A DNA stretch of 64,000 nucleotides, taken from Halanaerobiales bacterium (GTDB lineage Bacteria > Bacillota > Halanaerobiia > Halanaerobiales > Halanaerobiaceae). Below, piece after piece: positions 35,561-44,049 of this stretch. The stretch lies in assembly GCA_016278485.1 (NCBI GenBank), contig JADQBT010000002.1:62001-126000 (forward strand), given 5' to 3'. The notes beneath the pieces were generated by a model. It saw only the letters and a program-made list of their open reading frames with translations, had not been told where the DNA came from and ran no database searches. Numbering within the stretch: position 1 is the first letter of the stretch; the number at the start of each line of letters is the position of its first letter. The position numbers were made by a program, and so were the translations under genes.

Positions 35561-36257
35561 AGTTAAAAATTTACATGTACATTACGGTGGTATCCATGCG
35601 CTTAAAGGAATTAACTTTTCTGTACCTGAAAAGAAAATAATTACTTTAATTGGCGCCAATGGAGCAGGTAAGAGTACAACATTAAGAACAATTTGTGGAC
35701 TTGTTGATAAAAGTGATGGAAAAATCTTTTATAAAGATAAAGATATTTCTGATTTTGAAACAAGAGAAAGAACGCTAGATGGATTAGTAATGGTACCTGA
35801 AGGGAGAAGAATATTTCCTAATTTATCAGTATATGAAAATTTACAATTAGGAGCTTTTAAAAGAAACAATCAAAAAGAAATTAAAAGTGACTTAAATTGG
35901 GTTTATGAGCTTTTTCCAAGACTTAAAGAAAGACTAACTCAGAAAGCAGGTACTCTATCTGGTGGTGAACAGCAAATGCTGGCTGTGGGTAGAGCCTTAA
36001 TGTCTAGGCCAGAGTTACTCTTGATGGATGAACCTTCGCTTGGACTTGCTCCTTTACTCGTTAAGGAAATATTTGAAATAATAGAAGAAATTAATGAGCA
36101 AGGAACTACGATTCTTTTAATCGAACAAAATGCTTATGCGGCTTTAAATATTGCTGATTATGCTTATGTTATGGAAACGGGAATGATATCACTTGAAGGA
36201 GAGGGCAAAGAACTACTTAAAAAAGATGAGGTCATAAAAGCATATCTAGGTGCTTAA
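35553..36257 (+). CDS. livF: Branched-chain amino acid ABC transporter ATPase LivF
   Basis: A 234-residue ABC ATPase with Walker A GANGAGKST, the LivF-typical MVPEGRRIFPNLSV, signature LSGGEQQML and Walker B LLLMDEPSLGL, followed by IEQNAYAAL. Last gene of the liv operon; a terminator begins 5 bp after its stop. Confidence 0.96.
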   Translation: MLEVKNLHVHYGGIHALKGINFSVPEKKIITLIGANGAGKSTTLRTICGLVDKSDGKIFYKDKDISDFETRERTLDGLVMVPEGRRIFPNLSVYENLQLGAFKRNNQKEIKSDLNWVYELFPRLKERLTQKAGTLSGGEQQMLAVGRALMSRPELLLMDEPSLGLAPLLVKEIFEIIEEINEQGTTILLIEQNAYAALNIADYAYVMETGMISLEGEGKELLKKDEVIKAYLGA

Positions 36258-36261
36258 TGAA

Positions 36262-36289
36262 AAGGAGGCTTAATTGCCTTCTTTTTTTT
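36262..36289 (+). terminator. Intrinsic terminator of the liv operon
   Basis: AAGGAGGC and GCCTTCTT form an 8-bp stem with one G-U, loop TTAATT, then a T-run of six or more. Confidence 0.8.
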
Positions 36290-36312
36290 ATTTCAATTAA
36301 TATTTTTGCATT

Positions 36313-36333
36313 CTCTTCAATATTATTTGAAGA
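36313..36333 (+). promoter_or_regulatory. Inverted repeat reaching the trkA-like ribosome binding site
   Basis: CTCTTCAA and TTGAAGAG form a perfect 8-bp stem with loop TATTAT, extendable by two G-U pairs. The right arm runs into GAGGGG, the likely Shine-Dalgarno sequence of the gene starting at 36344. Confidence 0.45.
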
Positions 36334-36343
36334 GGGGATATCT

Positions 36344-37438
36344 ATGATTACAAAAGAATGCAAAATATTTATTTATGGATTATCTGATCTGGCACTTTAT
36401 ATTAGTAAAATTTTGAGTCAAGATTATCAAGTTAGTTTATTAGTTGATAAAAATATTAATAGTTTTGCGTACGTTTTTGAAGAATCATTTCTTGTCAAAA
36501 AAATTAATTATCATGATACTGCTTGGGTTAATGAGCTTTCTAAAGAAAAACCATTTGTTTTTATGGCATTTTCTGAACATGATCAAAATAATATATTTTT
36601 AGCCCAATTAATTAAAAATGTAACTGAACAGTTGACTATTGCATTTTTAAAATCTGATAATCAGCTTATTGAATATTTTGATATTGATTTAATATTAAGT
36701 TGGGATAAGATATTTAGTAGATTAATAAATATCTATTTATCTGTTTCCTTTCAGGCAAAAAAGATAATTTATATTAATAAAAATAATTATCTAGGTATTT
36801 TTGAAGGTAGAAAATTAAGACAGGAGATTAATTTTTCTAATAAATTATTATTGATCGAAAGGAATAATAATTTATTTAGTCCTGAAAATAATGATATTGT
36901 ATATCCTGATGATAGGGTTTATATAAATTTTAATTTCCCTATGAAACCTAGTAAAGAAAAGGTGTTTTTGTTGGGTAGTAATGAAGAAGTCTTTCGCTTA
37001 GCAGAAAAATTAAAGTTAAAACATCAATTAAGAATTATAACTGGCAAAAAAATATTGAAAGAAGTTGTTGAAAAATATAGTTCTGATTTTTTTATAATTC
37101 AGGGAAGTGGAACTGAAAAGGATGTATTGCAAGAAGCAGGTCTTAGTAAAGATAGCATCTTTATAATTTTAACTAAAGATGATTTTGAAAATATTATCAC
37201 TGCAATAATGGCTAAAAAATTAGGGATTAAGCGGCTGCAAATATTAATTAATGATTATAAAAGTTTAGATCTTTTAAGACAATTAAACATAGATAATTAT
37301 ATCTATTTTTCTGAAGCTATTCTGTATCATATCCATCTCTGGCTGACGGGTTCTAAATTAGCTCAAGAAAATCATCAACTTACTCAAAATGAGTTTATTA
37401 GCACGATTGGCAAAGTAAAAGAGATGATAAAATGCTAA
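36344..37438 (+). CDS. Divergent TrkA-like (RCK) regulatory subunit of the adjacent TrkH
   Basis: A 364-residue protein that looks like two tandem TrkA-type RCK domains, beginning KIFIYGLSDLALYISKIL and, in the second half, EKVFLLGSNEEVFRLAEKL. Both Rossmann starts lack the usual GxGxxG nucleotide signature. The second half keeps the TrkA pattern of a VLQEAGLSKDSIFIILTKDDFE-like strand-helix and an IMAKKLGIKRL segment. The identification rests on this pattern and on overlap with trkH by 7 bp. The ATG at 36344 follows GAGGGG; an in-frame upstream codon at 36257 would place the terminator hairpin inside the gene. Cytoplasmic; nucleotide binding is doubtful. Confidence 0.7.
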   Translation: MITKECKIFIYGLSDLALYISKILSQDYQVSLLVDKNINSFAYVFEESFLVKKINYHDTAWVNELSKEKPFVFMAFSEHDQNNIFLAQLIKNVTEQLTIAFLKSDNQLIEYFDIDLILSWDKIFSRLINIYLSVSFQAKKIIYINKNNYLGIFEGRKLRQEINFSNKLLLIERNNNLFSPENNDIVYPDDRVYINFNFPMKPSKEKVFLLGSNEEVFRLAEKLKLKHQLRIITGKKILKEVVEKYSSDFFIIQGSGTEKDVLQEAGLSKDSIFIILTKDDFENIITAIMAKKLGIKRLQILINDYKSLDLLRQLNIDNYIYFSEAILYHIHLWLTGSKLAQENHQLTQNEFISTIGKVKEMIKC

Positions 37439-38859
37439 GTTTTTTAGGATATATGCTATTTTTAGAGACTGGATTAATGATAATCCCTATCGTGACAGCA
37501 TTTTATTATAAAGAAGTAGAAATAAAGGCATTTATCATAGCTGCTTTTATTACATATACAATTGGCTTTATTTGTTATTTAGCAGGCAAAAATGCAGATA
37601 AATTCGAATTAAAGACTAGCAAAGGGTTTTCAATCGTTTCAACAGCTTGGATAATGACAACATTATTAGGTAGTTTGCCTTTTATATTTGGGGGAACGTT
37701 TAATAATATAACTGATGCCGTTTTTGAATCAGTTTCTGGATTTACTACAACAGGTGCTACAGTAATTATGTCACCTGAAAGTTTGGCTAAATCTATATTG
37801 CTTTGGAGGAGCCTCACGCATTGGTTTGGGGGTTTAGGTATTATTGTAATGGGAATGGCTATTTTACCTAATTTGGCAGTAAGAATGCATATCTACCGTG
37901 CAGAAGTAACGGGTTTTGACGAGGAAACTTTGTTTCCAGATCTGAAAAAATCATTACAGGTGTTATTAAAAATATATTTAAGTCTGAGTCTATTTGAATT
38001 CATTTTATTAATTTTTAATGATGTTAATGTTTTTGAAGCTTTGGTACATACCATGGGTACTATCTCTACGGGTGGTTTTTCCTCTAAAGCCTTGAGTATT
38101 AGTTCATTTTCTAGTGTTAATATGGAAATTATTATTATAATATTTATGTTTCTAGGTGGTATGAATTTCAACTTATTATATCAAGCTAGCGAAAGAAATT
38201 TTAAAAAATTGTTTAATGATGAAGAACTTAGATTATATATATTTATTGTTATTTTGGCTTCACTTTTAATTACATTTAATCTCTATCTACAAGGTTATGG
38301 TGAACTATTTAAAATTATGCGAGATAGTTTTTTTCAAGTTGTATCTTTCATTACGACAACAGGTTATATCACTGTTAATTATGATACCTGGCCATCATTT
38401 GCTCGCTGGATTTTATTGGTTTTAATGTTTACAGGTGCCTCCGCAGGATCTACATCTGGGGGAATTAAATTAATTAGAATATTAGTATTATTTAAAAAAG
38501 GTAAACAAGAACTTGATAGTATGCTTTATCCTAGAAGTATTAGATCAATTAAAGTAAATAATATTTTGGTTAATGAAAAAATATCTACTGGAGTTTTGGG
38601 TTTTTTCTTTCTATATATTGTTACTTTTATGGTTGCTTGTCTTGTTTTAACTTCATATGGACATGATCTAATAAGTTCCGTCTCAGCTGTTGCTGCAACT
38701 CTTGGCAATATTGGACCTGGATTTGAACTGGTTGGACCTAGAAACACATTTCAAGTCTTTCCAGATGCTGCTAAATGGGTATTAATAATTTGTATGCTGA
38801 TGGGGAGACTAGAAATATATACATTTTTGGCATTTATTTATAGTAAATTTAATCGTTAA
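37432..38859 (+). CDS. trkH: TrkH/KtrB-family potassium transporter
   Basis: A 475-residue membrane protein with the fourfold pore-loop architecture of Trk/Ktr transporters. Pore loops are seen as SVSGFTTTGATV, GTISTGGFS, ITTTGYITVNYDTWP and AATLGNIGPGFELVGP, each with the selectivity-filter glycine. Length favours TrkH over KtrB. It imports K+ under control of a TrkA subunit, here the divergent gene overlapping its start. In a salt-adapted anaerobe this would matter for osmotic balance. Ends before an 83-bp gap and the MscS gene. Confidence 0.93.
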   Translation: MLSFLGYMLFLETGLMIIPIVTAFYYKEVEIKAFIIAAFITYTIGFICYLAGKNADKFELKTSKGFSIVSTAWIMTTLLGSLPFIFGGTFNNITDAVFESVSGFTTTGATVIMSPESLAKSILLWRSLTHWFGGLGIIVMGMAILPNLAVRMHIYRAEVTGFDEETLFPDLKKSLQVLLKIYLSLSLFEFILLIFNDVNVFEALVHTMGTISTGGFSSKALSISSFSSVNMEIIIIIFMFLGGMNFNLLYQASERNFKKLFNDEELRLYIFIVILASLLITFNLYLQGYGELFKIMRDSFFQVVSFITTTGYITVNYDTWPSFARWILLVLMFTGASAGSTSGGIKLIRILVLFKKGKQELDSMLYPRSIRSIKVNNILVNEKISTGVLGFFFLYIVTFMVACLVLTSYGHDLISSVSAVAATLGNIGPGFELVGPRNTFQVFPDAAKWVLIICMLMGRLEIYTFLAFIYSKFNR

Positions 38860-38942
38860 ACATATCTATAAATATTTTTTGCAGGATACTTGCCCTTTCT
38901 CTTGAATATTTTATAGTGTAATTTAAAAAGGAGGGAATAGTT

Positions 38943-39764
38943 ATGCCAGAATTTAGTCAAGGAATGGAAGAAATAATTAGAACCTATAGTGTTAAATTGT
39001 TATTAGCGTTTGTGTTACTTGTGGTTGGATTATGGTTAATAAAATTTATTAATAAAATTATAACTCGATCATTGGAAAGTAGATTTGATAAAACACTCAT
39101 TAAGTTTTTAACTTCTCTTAGTAAGACTCTTTTAATGGTAATGTTATTAATCTCTATTGCATCCACAATAGGTATTCAAGTAACATCTTTTGTGGCTGTA
39201 TTAGGAGCTTTAAGTTTTGCAATTGGACTAGCCTTACAGGGTAGTCTTGCGAATTTTGCCGGTGGTGTATTATTATTAATTTTTAAGCCTTTTGTGGCAG
39301 AAGATTATGTTGAAATGGCAGGCCATAGTGGTACGGTAAAGGAAATACAATTGTTATATACAATTATGGCAACAAAAGATAATAAAAAGGTATTTATTCC
39401 TAATGGTAGTATCTCTAATGATAGTATTATTAATTACTCGGCAATGGATAAAAGAAGAATAGATTTGACTTTTGGGGTTGGTTATGAGTCTAGTATAAAA
39501 GAAGTTAAAGAAATAATTAATAATTTAGTTGATCAGCATGATTTAATTTTAAAAAAACCAGAACCAATCATTAGATTAGGAGAGCATGCTGGTAGTTCAT
39601 TAAATTTCCATGTCAAAATCTGGGTTAAAACAACTGATTATTGGTCAGTATTTTATGATCTACAGGAGCAGGTTAAAATAGCTTTTGATGAAGCTGATAT
39701 TAATATTCCGTTTCCACAACTTGATGTACATTTTGCTGAATCTTTGCAGGATATTAACATTTAA
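38943..39764 (+). CDS. MscS-family small-conductance mechanosensitive channel
   Basis: A 273-residue MscS protein: three N-terminal helices, the Gly/Ala-rich pore helix GALSFAIGLALQGSLANFAGG (about residues 81-101, shown only in part by pattern), then the beta domain beginning FKPFVAEDYVEM and a cytoplasmic alpha/beta cage. It opens under membrane tension to release solutes on hypo-osmotic shock. AAAGGAGGG precedes the ATG. Placed after the potassium system, consistent with an osmotic theme. Confidence 0.93.
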   Translation: MPEFSQGMEEIIRTYSVKLLLAFVLLVVGLWLIKFINKIITRSLESRFDKTLIKFLTSLSKTLLMVMLLISIASTIGIQVTSFVAVLGALSFAIGLALQGSLANFAGGVLLLIFKPFVAEDYVEMAGHSGTVKEIQLLYTIMATKDNKKVFIPNGSISNDSIINYSAMDKRRIDLTFGVGYESSIKEVKEIINNLVDQHDLILKKPEPIIRLGEHAGSSLNFHVKIWVKTTDYWSVFYDLQEQVKIAFDEADINIPFPQLDVHFAESLQDINI

Positions 39765-39810
39765 TGTTGAAAATAATATATATAAGGATATAATAAGGAG
39801 GAAATTAACA

Positions 39811-40323
39811 ATGTTAAGTGAAAAATTAGAGAAAGCTTTAAACGATCAAATTAATGCAGAACTTTATTCGGCTTATCTTTATCAATCCATGGGAGCCTAT
39901 TTTGAAGATAAAAGTTTGGATGGTTTTGCCACTTGGATGGATATGCAGACTAAAGAGGAAATGTTTCATGCCAGAAAACTATATGATTACGTAAATGAAC
40001 GTGGTGGTCGTGTAATTTTAGCAGGTATTGATGCTCCAGAATCTAATTGGGAAAATACACTTGCTGTTTTTGAAGCTTCCCTTGCCCATGAGGAAAAAGT
40101 AACAGCAATGATTAATAATTTGGTTGACTTAGCTGAGAAAGATAAAGATTATGCAACAAGATCTTTCTTACAGTGGTTTGTAGATGAACAAGTTGAAGAA
40201 GAAGATTCTGTTGGTGAAGTTGTAGATAAATTGAAGATGATAAGTGATTCTTCCCAAGGCCTTTTCATGATGAATAACGAATTAGGTCAAAGAACCTTTA
40301 CTGCAGAACCAACTCAAGAATAA
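39811..40323 (+). CDS. Non-haem ferritin
   Basis: A 170-residue bacterial ferritin of the Ftn type, storing iron in a 24-mer shell after oxidising Fe(II). Ferroxidase ligands are visible as Glu-17 (INAELYSAYLYQSM), the TKEEMFHARKL motif with Glu/His near residues 50-53, and Glu near 94 and Gln/Glu near 127-130 (DEQVEEEDSV). The ATG at 39811 follows AAGGAGG; the frame open further upstream overlaps the MscS gene and is not used. A long hairpin follows. Confidence 0.95.
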   Translation: MLSEKLEKALNDQINAELYSAYLYQSMGAYFEDKSLDGFATWMDMQTKEEMFHARKLYDYVNERGGRVILAGIDAPESNWENTLAVFEASLAHEEKVTAMINNLVDLAEKDKDYATRSFLQWFVDEQVEEEDSVGEVVDKLKMISDSSQGLFMMNNELGQRTFTAEPTQE

Positions 40324-40352
40324 TAACCTCTAATAAATTTGAAATATAGTTA

Positions 40353-40391
40353 ATAAGATATGTCATGGTTAAACACCATGGCATATCTTAT
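40353..40391 (+). terminator. 17-bp hairpin after ferritin, terminator without clear T-run
   Basis: AATAAGATATG-T-CATGGT-like left arm pairs with ACCATG-G-CATATCTTA on the right through about 17 pairs (one G-U), loop TAAAC. Only scattered T follow, so it may stabilise mRNA rather than terminate. Confidence 0.5.
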
Positions 40392-40429
40392 GTTTAATCA
40401 AATTTCTTTAGTCAGGGAGGAATTAAGAT

Positions 40430-40726
40430 ATGGGATTAAAAAGTCTGTTGAAAAAATTGTTTAGCGAGAAAAAAGATGATGGCTTAGTTAAATTATTTAT
40501 CAAAGATAAAAAGTGTGGAAATAATATAAAAGTTGTTTTAAGAAAAAACTATGATATACAACGGGTATATGATGATAATCAAGAATCAGTCTATCAAATT
40601 AATAAGTTTGTTGTTTGTGATAACTGTTATAATAAAATTAAGATTCATGTTGGTTTTGATAAGAAATATAATATCATAAGGCAAGAAATTGATAATGGAC
40701 AATTTATTGAAGAAACGGAATTCTAA
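40430..40726 (+). CDS. Small protein with a CxxC motif, unknown function
   Basis: A 98-residue soluble protein, not assigned to a named family. A Lys-rich amphipathic N-terminus (LKSLLKKLFSEKK) is followed by a beta-rich core with single Cys (DKKCGNN) and a CDNCYNK pair, possibly a metal site. Good GGGAGG ribosome binding site. It sits between ferritin and pgsA, spaced 29 bp from the latter; the role cannot be deduced from context. Confidence 0.7.
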   Translation: MGLKSLLKKLFSEKKDDGLVKLFIKDKKCGNNIKVVLRKNYDIQRVYDDNQESVYQINKFVVCDNCYNKIKIHVGFDKKYNIIRQEIDNGQFIEETEF

Positions 40727-40755
40727 ATGTTTTAAGTTATTGTGGAGGGGTCACT

Positions 40756-41268
40756 GTGCTAACTATACCAAATTATCTATCTATTATTAGAATAATTTTA
40801 ATTCCAATCTTTCTTTTTTATTTTGTAGAAGGTGATTATTACCTGTCAGGGTTGTTTTTTGCAATATCAGGAATAACTGATTTTCTTGATGGTTATATAG
40901 CCAGAAAATTTAATCAGTGTTCAAAGCTGGGAAAGATTCTTGATCCACTTGCTGATAAATTAACAATTATCTGTATTCTTTTTGTTTTGATCATGATGAA
41001 TATCATACCCCGTGTAATTTCAATAATTTTAATATCCCGCGAAATTTTTATTTTTATTGCATCTTCTACAACTTATTTACTAGGTTTGAATTTCATTAAC
41101 CCTAGCAAACTGGGAAAAACATCTATGTTTCTTCTATATTTAGCGATAGCTATTAAATTATTAGAACTTCCCTATGTAGACCTTGCATTATTTTATATTG
41201 TGATTCCCTTAAACATTTATTCTGCGATAGATTATTCGATAAAAGCTTATCACAGGCTCTATAATTAA
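40756..41268 (+). CDS. pgsA: CDP-diacylglycerol-glycerol-3-phosphate 3-phosphatidyltransferase (PgsA)
   Basis: A 170-residue membrane enzyme that makes phosphatidylglycerol phosphate. The CDP-alcohol phosphotransferase motif DG(x2)AR(x8)G(x3)D(x3)D is intact as DGYIAR...GKILDPLADK (about residues 37-61). About five to six helices. It starts with GTG after GGAGGGG. Other CDP-alcohol phosphatidyltransferases share this motif; the N-terminus PNYLSIIRIILIP favours PgsA. Confidence 0.88.
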   Translation: MLTIPNYLSIIRIILIPIFLFYFVEGDYYLSGLFFAISGITDFLDGYIARKFNQCSKLGKILDPLADKLTIICILFVLIMMNIIPRVISIILISREIFIFIASSTTYLLGLNFINPSKLGKTSMFLLYLAIAIKLLELPYVDLALFYIVIPLNIYSAIDYSIKAYHRLYN

Positions 41269-41401
41269 TAAAATGTAAAATGATATATTTTTTTGTCTTA
41301 AATTATTATGGTGGGATTGACAAAAAATTACATAATCTTTCAAGGTGAATTTATCTTTTCTCAGAATATAATTTATAGAAACTATTCTGGAGGGATTATT
41401 G

Positions 41402-42667
41402 ATGAGAATGGGTAATTATGCTGATAAGAGTCAATTTGACGATTTTGAAAAAAAGTATTTAGCAATATTTAAAAAGTTCGCTCGTGATTTTTTAGATTAT
41501 GAAAATGATCCTGACTCAAATTTATTGTGGCCATTATTAGTTAATATACAACCAACACTGATAAGACAGGTAAATTATTTAATGAGAAAATTGGGCTGGT
41601 TTTATTACAAATTAGATAAATTAGAACTTTTATCTGAAATAAATAATACATTTTTAAAGATGAACCATATATTTGCCAGACCGGTTTATCAACAGGAAGT
41701 GGATGCAAAGGAAGGAATAAAAATATTTCAACGTTTAATTCAATCATCATTTTCCGGGGAAGAACTTCAGGTTTATTTAGCGAATTTAATTAAAATCAAT
41801 AATTTTTTTACAAATGAAGATTATTATTTCTTAATTCAGATTAAAGAAGAGATATCGAAAATAAAATTACCTGAGAGAGATTATGAGCTATTAAAGGCCC
41901 GTTATAATGAAATTTTAAATTTATTGGCTAATCCTGATAAAATAATATTTTCTGAAATATCTGCTGACCTTTTAAAGGAAAAATATTTAATTTTTATTTT
42001 CTATTATAGAAAAATTTATCGGGTGGAACATGAAAACTATCAAAAAAACATCAAGTTTTTTCTACAACAATTAAAAAATTTACCTGAATATAAATTATTT
42101 GAAAGATTAAAGCATATCAATTCACCAGTTAAAATCGAAGATATTATACCTTTTAATCATTATCTAAATTCATTTTTTCCGCATAAATGTGAGAAACTTG
42201 AACCGGAACTTGATCCAATTGATGGGGATAGATGTGAGTGTGGATTTAAACTTGGAGAAAAATGTGTTAATCCGGAATTAGAGAAAATAAAACCGATGTT
42301 AGTAAAAGGTATTTCAGAGTATATAAGTTATTTGCAGAATGATCATTTTATAAATCAACGTTTAAAACCATATTTAGTTGGTAGAGAGCAATCCGTTTTA
42401 AACAATATTGATGAAATTAAAAGTTTTGCTGATATTGATGATATTTTTTCTGATGAAATCATTAATGAACTTAATCAAGTAATTGAACATACAGATAACG
42501 AAATAATTACTATCTATTTAAAAGAAATTGTTGATTCAATTTCAGGTAAATATACATTTGCAGAGAAAAATGTTATTAAAGAAAGATTTAATTTATTGCT
42601 CGGGCAGGCTCTTGATGAACATCAATTTGATGCGGAAATTAATTCTTTAATTAAATTCAGAAATTGA
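41402..42667 (+). CDS. Large helical protein with a cysteine cluster, unknown function
   Basis: A 421-residue cytosolic protein not recognised as a named family. It is rich in Lys, Glu, Ile and Asn and appears all-helical, with no signal peptide or membrane helix. Near residues 260-290 is a cysteine cluster: HKC, then DRCECGF, then EKC, which could bind zinc. GGAGGG is present; both TTG (41399) and ATG (41402) are possible starts. It stands alone between pgsA and the deaminase, with 133 bp of AT-rich sequence upstream, containing a TTGACA but no matching -10. Confidence 0.7.
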   Translation: MRMGNYADKSQFDDFEKKYLAIFKKFARDFLDYENDPDSNLLWPLLVNIQPTLIRQVNYLMRKLGWFYYKLDKLELLSEINNTFLKMNHIFARPVYQQEVDAKEGIKIFQRLIQSSFSGEELQVYLANLIKINNFFTNEDYYFLIQIKEEISKIKLPERDYELLKARYNEILNLLANPDKIIFSEISADLLKEKYLIFIFYYRKIYRVEHENYQKNIKFFLQQLKNLPEYKLFERLKHINSPVKIEDIIPFNHYLNSFFPHKCEKLEPELDPIDGDRCECGFKLGEKCVNPELEKIKPMLVKGISEYISYLQNDHFINQRLKPYLVGREQSVLNNIDEIKSFADIDDIFSDEIINELNQVIEHTDNEIITIYLKEIVDSISGKYTFAEKNVIKERFNLLLGQALDEHQFDAEINSLIKFRN

Positions 42668-42677
42668 AGGGAATGTA

Positions 42678-43979
42678 TTGAGTATGGGAATACTAATCAA
42701 AAATATTAACGAAATATATCCTGGTAAGAGAAATGAACTAATCAAAGATGGTTATATAATTGTTGAAGAAGAGCTTATTAAAGATATTGGAAAAATGAAT
42801 CAGTTAGAGGTAAATGAATCTGTATTTACTGAGATTATCGATGCAAAAGGTAAAATGGCTTTACCAGGATTAATAAATACACATACTCACGCAGGTATGA
42901 CACTGTTAAGAGGCTATGCCGATGATATGCCCCTGCAAGAATGGTTAGAAAATAAAATATGGCCTTTTGAAAAAAAGCTTACGGCTGAGGATATCTATTG
43001 GGGAAGTAGGCTGGCAATTATAGAGATGTTGCTTTCAGGGACTACAGTTTTTACTGATATGTATTTTCATCTTGATAGAGTTGCTAAATTGGTTGAAGAA
43101 AGTGGTATCCGTGCCGTCCTTACAGAAGGTTTAATTGAAGCTAACGATGGCCAGGAGGGCTTAGATAAGGCCTACCATTTTTCTAAAGAATATCAGGGAA
43201 AATGTAATGGTAGAGTAACTACAATGCTAGCTCCTCACTCTGTTTATACCTGTTCAGAAGAATATTTAAAAAAAATAATAAAATATGCCAAAAAAGCTGA
43301 TCTTCCAATCCATATTCATCTTTCAGAAACTAAGAAAGAGGTTGAGCAGTTTATAAAAAAAGAAAAAATATCTCCAGTCAAATATTTAAAAAATATTGGT
43401 ATGTTTGATCTTCCTGTAGTTGCTGCTCACTGTGTACACTTAGTTGAAGATGATATAAAAATTTTAGCTGACAATAATGTTGGGGTAGCACATAATCCCA
43501 TGAGTAATATTAAATTAGCAAGTGGGGTTGCTCCGGTTGCTGCAATGATGGAGAGCGGTGTCACAGTTGCACTTGGAACTGATGGAGTTTCAAGTAATAA
43601 TAACCTTGACTTAATTGAAGAGGCAAGGATGGCTTCTTATCTTCAGAAAGTTAATGAAATGAACCCAACTCTTCTTGATACATGGGATCTGTTGGAAATG
43701 CTTACTGTTAATGGAGCTTCAGTTTTACAAATGAATAATATTGGTCATCTGGCAATAGAAAAGCAGGCAGATTTAATATTAATTGATGTAGAACAGAGCA
43801 GTAGATTTTATCCGCATCATAATAATCTATCTAATTTATTTTATGCTGCAAATGGTAATCAGGTCGATACGGTAATGATTGCTGGTGAACTTGTTGTGGA
43901 TAAAAGAGAATTAACTAATTTAGATTTGGAAGAAACTCTCTATGAAGTTGAAAAAAGGGCAGCAATCCTGGCAAAATAA
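42678..43979 (+). CDS. mtaD: 5-methylthioadenosine/S-adenosylhomocysteine deaminase (MtaD/DadD type)
   Basis: A 433-residue amidohydrolase that removes the 6-amino group of S-adenosylhomocysteine, methylthioadenosine or related purines, giving inosyl products. Metal ligands are in NTHTHAGM (HxH), the later IHIHLSET and AAHCVHL, and ALGTDGVSSNNNLD. The ligand-binding loop RGYADDMPLQEWLE is typical of this subgroup. It starts at TTG 5 nt after GAAGGGA. Guanine deaminase or chlorohydrolase-like activity is the main alternative. Confidence 0.88.
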   Translation: MSMGILIKNINEIYPGKRNELIKDGYIIVEEELIKDIGKMNQLEVNESVFTEIIDAKGKMALPGLINTHTHAGMTLLRGYADDMPLQEWLENKIWPFEKKLTAEDIYWGSRLAIIEMLLSGTTVFTDMYFHLDRVAKLVEESGIRAVLTEGLIEANDGQEGLDKAYHFSKEYQGKCNGRVTTMLAPHSVYTCSEEYLKKIIKYAKKADLPIHIHLSETKKEVEQFIKKEKISPVKYLKNIGMFDLPVVAAHCVHLVEDDIKILADNNVGVAHNPMSNIKLASGVAPVAAMMESGVTVALGTDGVSSNNNLDLIEEARMASYLQKVNEMNPTLLDTWDLLEMLTVNGASVLQMNNIGHLAIEKQADLILIDVEQSSRFYPHHNNLSNLFYAANGNQVDTVMIAGELVVDKRELTNLDLEETLYEVEKRAAILAK

Positions 43980-44008
43980 TAAATCGGTTTTATAAAGTGT
44001 GATAATCC

Positions 44009-44049
44009 CTCCCCTCTAGTAAATACATTATATAAAAGGGGGGTTTTTT
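44009..44049 (+). terminator. Hairpin plus T6 whose right arm is the ribosome binding site of the VWA gene
   Basis: CCTCCCCT (44009-44015 core) pairs with the A-GGGGGG run (44037-44043), seven pairs with one G-U and a 21-nt loop, followed by TTTTTT and the ATG of the next gene. It could terminate the deaminase transcript and hide the Shine-Dalgarno sequence of the VWA gene. Confidence 0.45.

Noticed and set aside
39767-39794. TTGAAA-16-TATAAT before ferritin as a promoter
   Set aside because: The start would fall within or after the AAGGAGG ribosome binding site, leaving no leader; the AT-rich match is probably chance.
41318-41323. TTGACA as the promoter of the 421-residue unknown gene
   Set aside because: No -10-like hexamer at 16-19 bp; the TATAAT further down lacks a -35 box.
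44004-44033. A sigma-E promoter before the VWA gene, by analogy with the 16.5 kb gene
   Set aside because: CATTATAT has no matching -35 element at 14-15 bp; the upstream bases are the C-rich hairpin arm.
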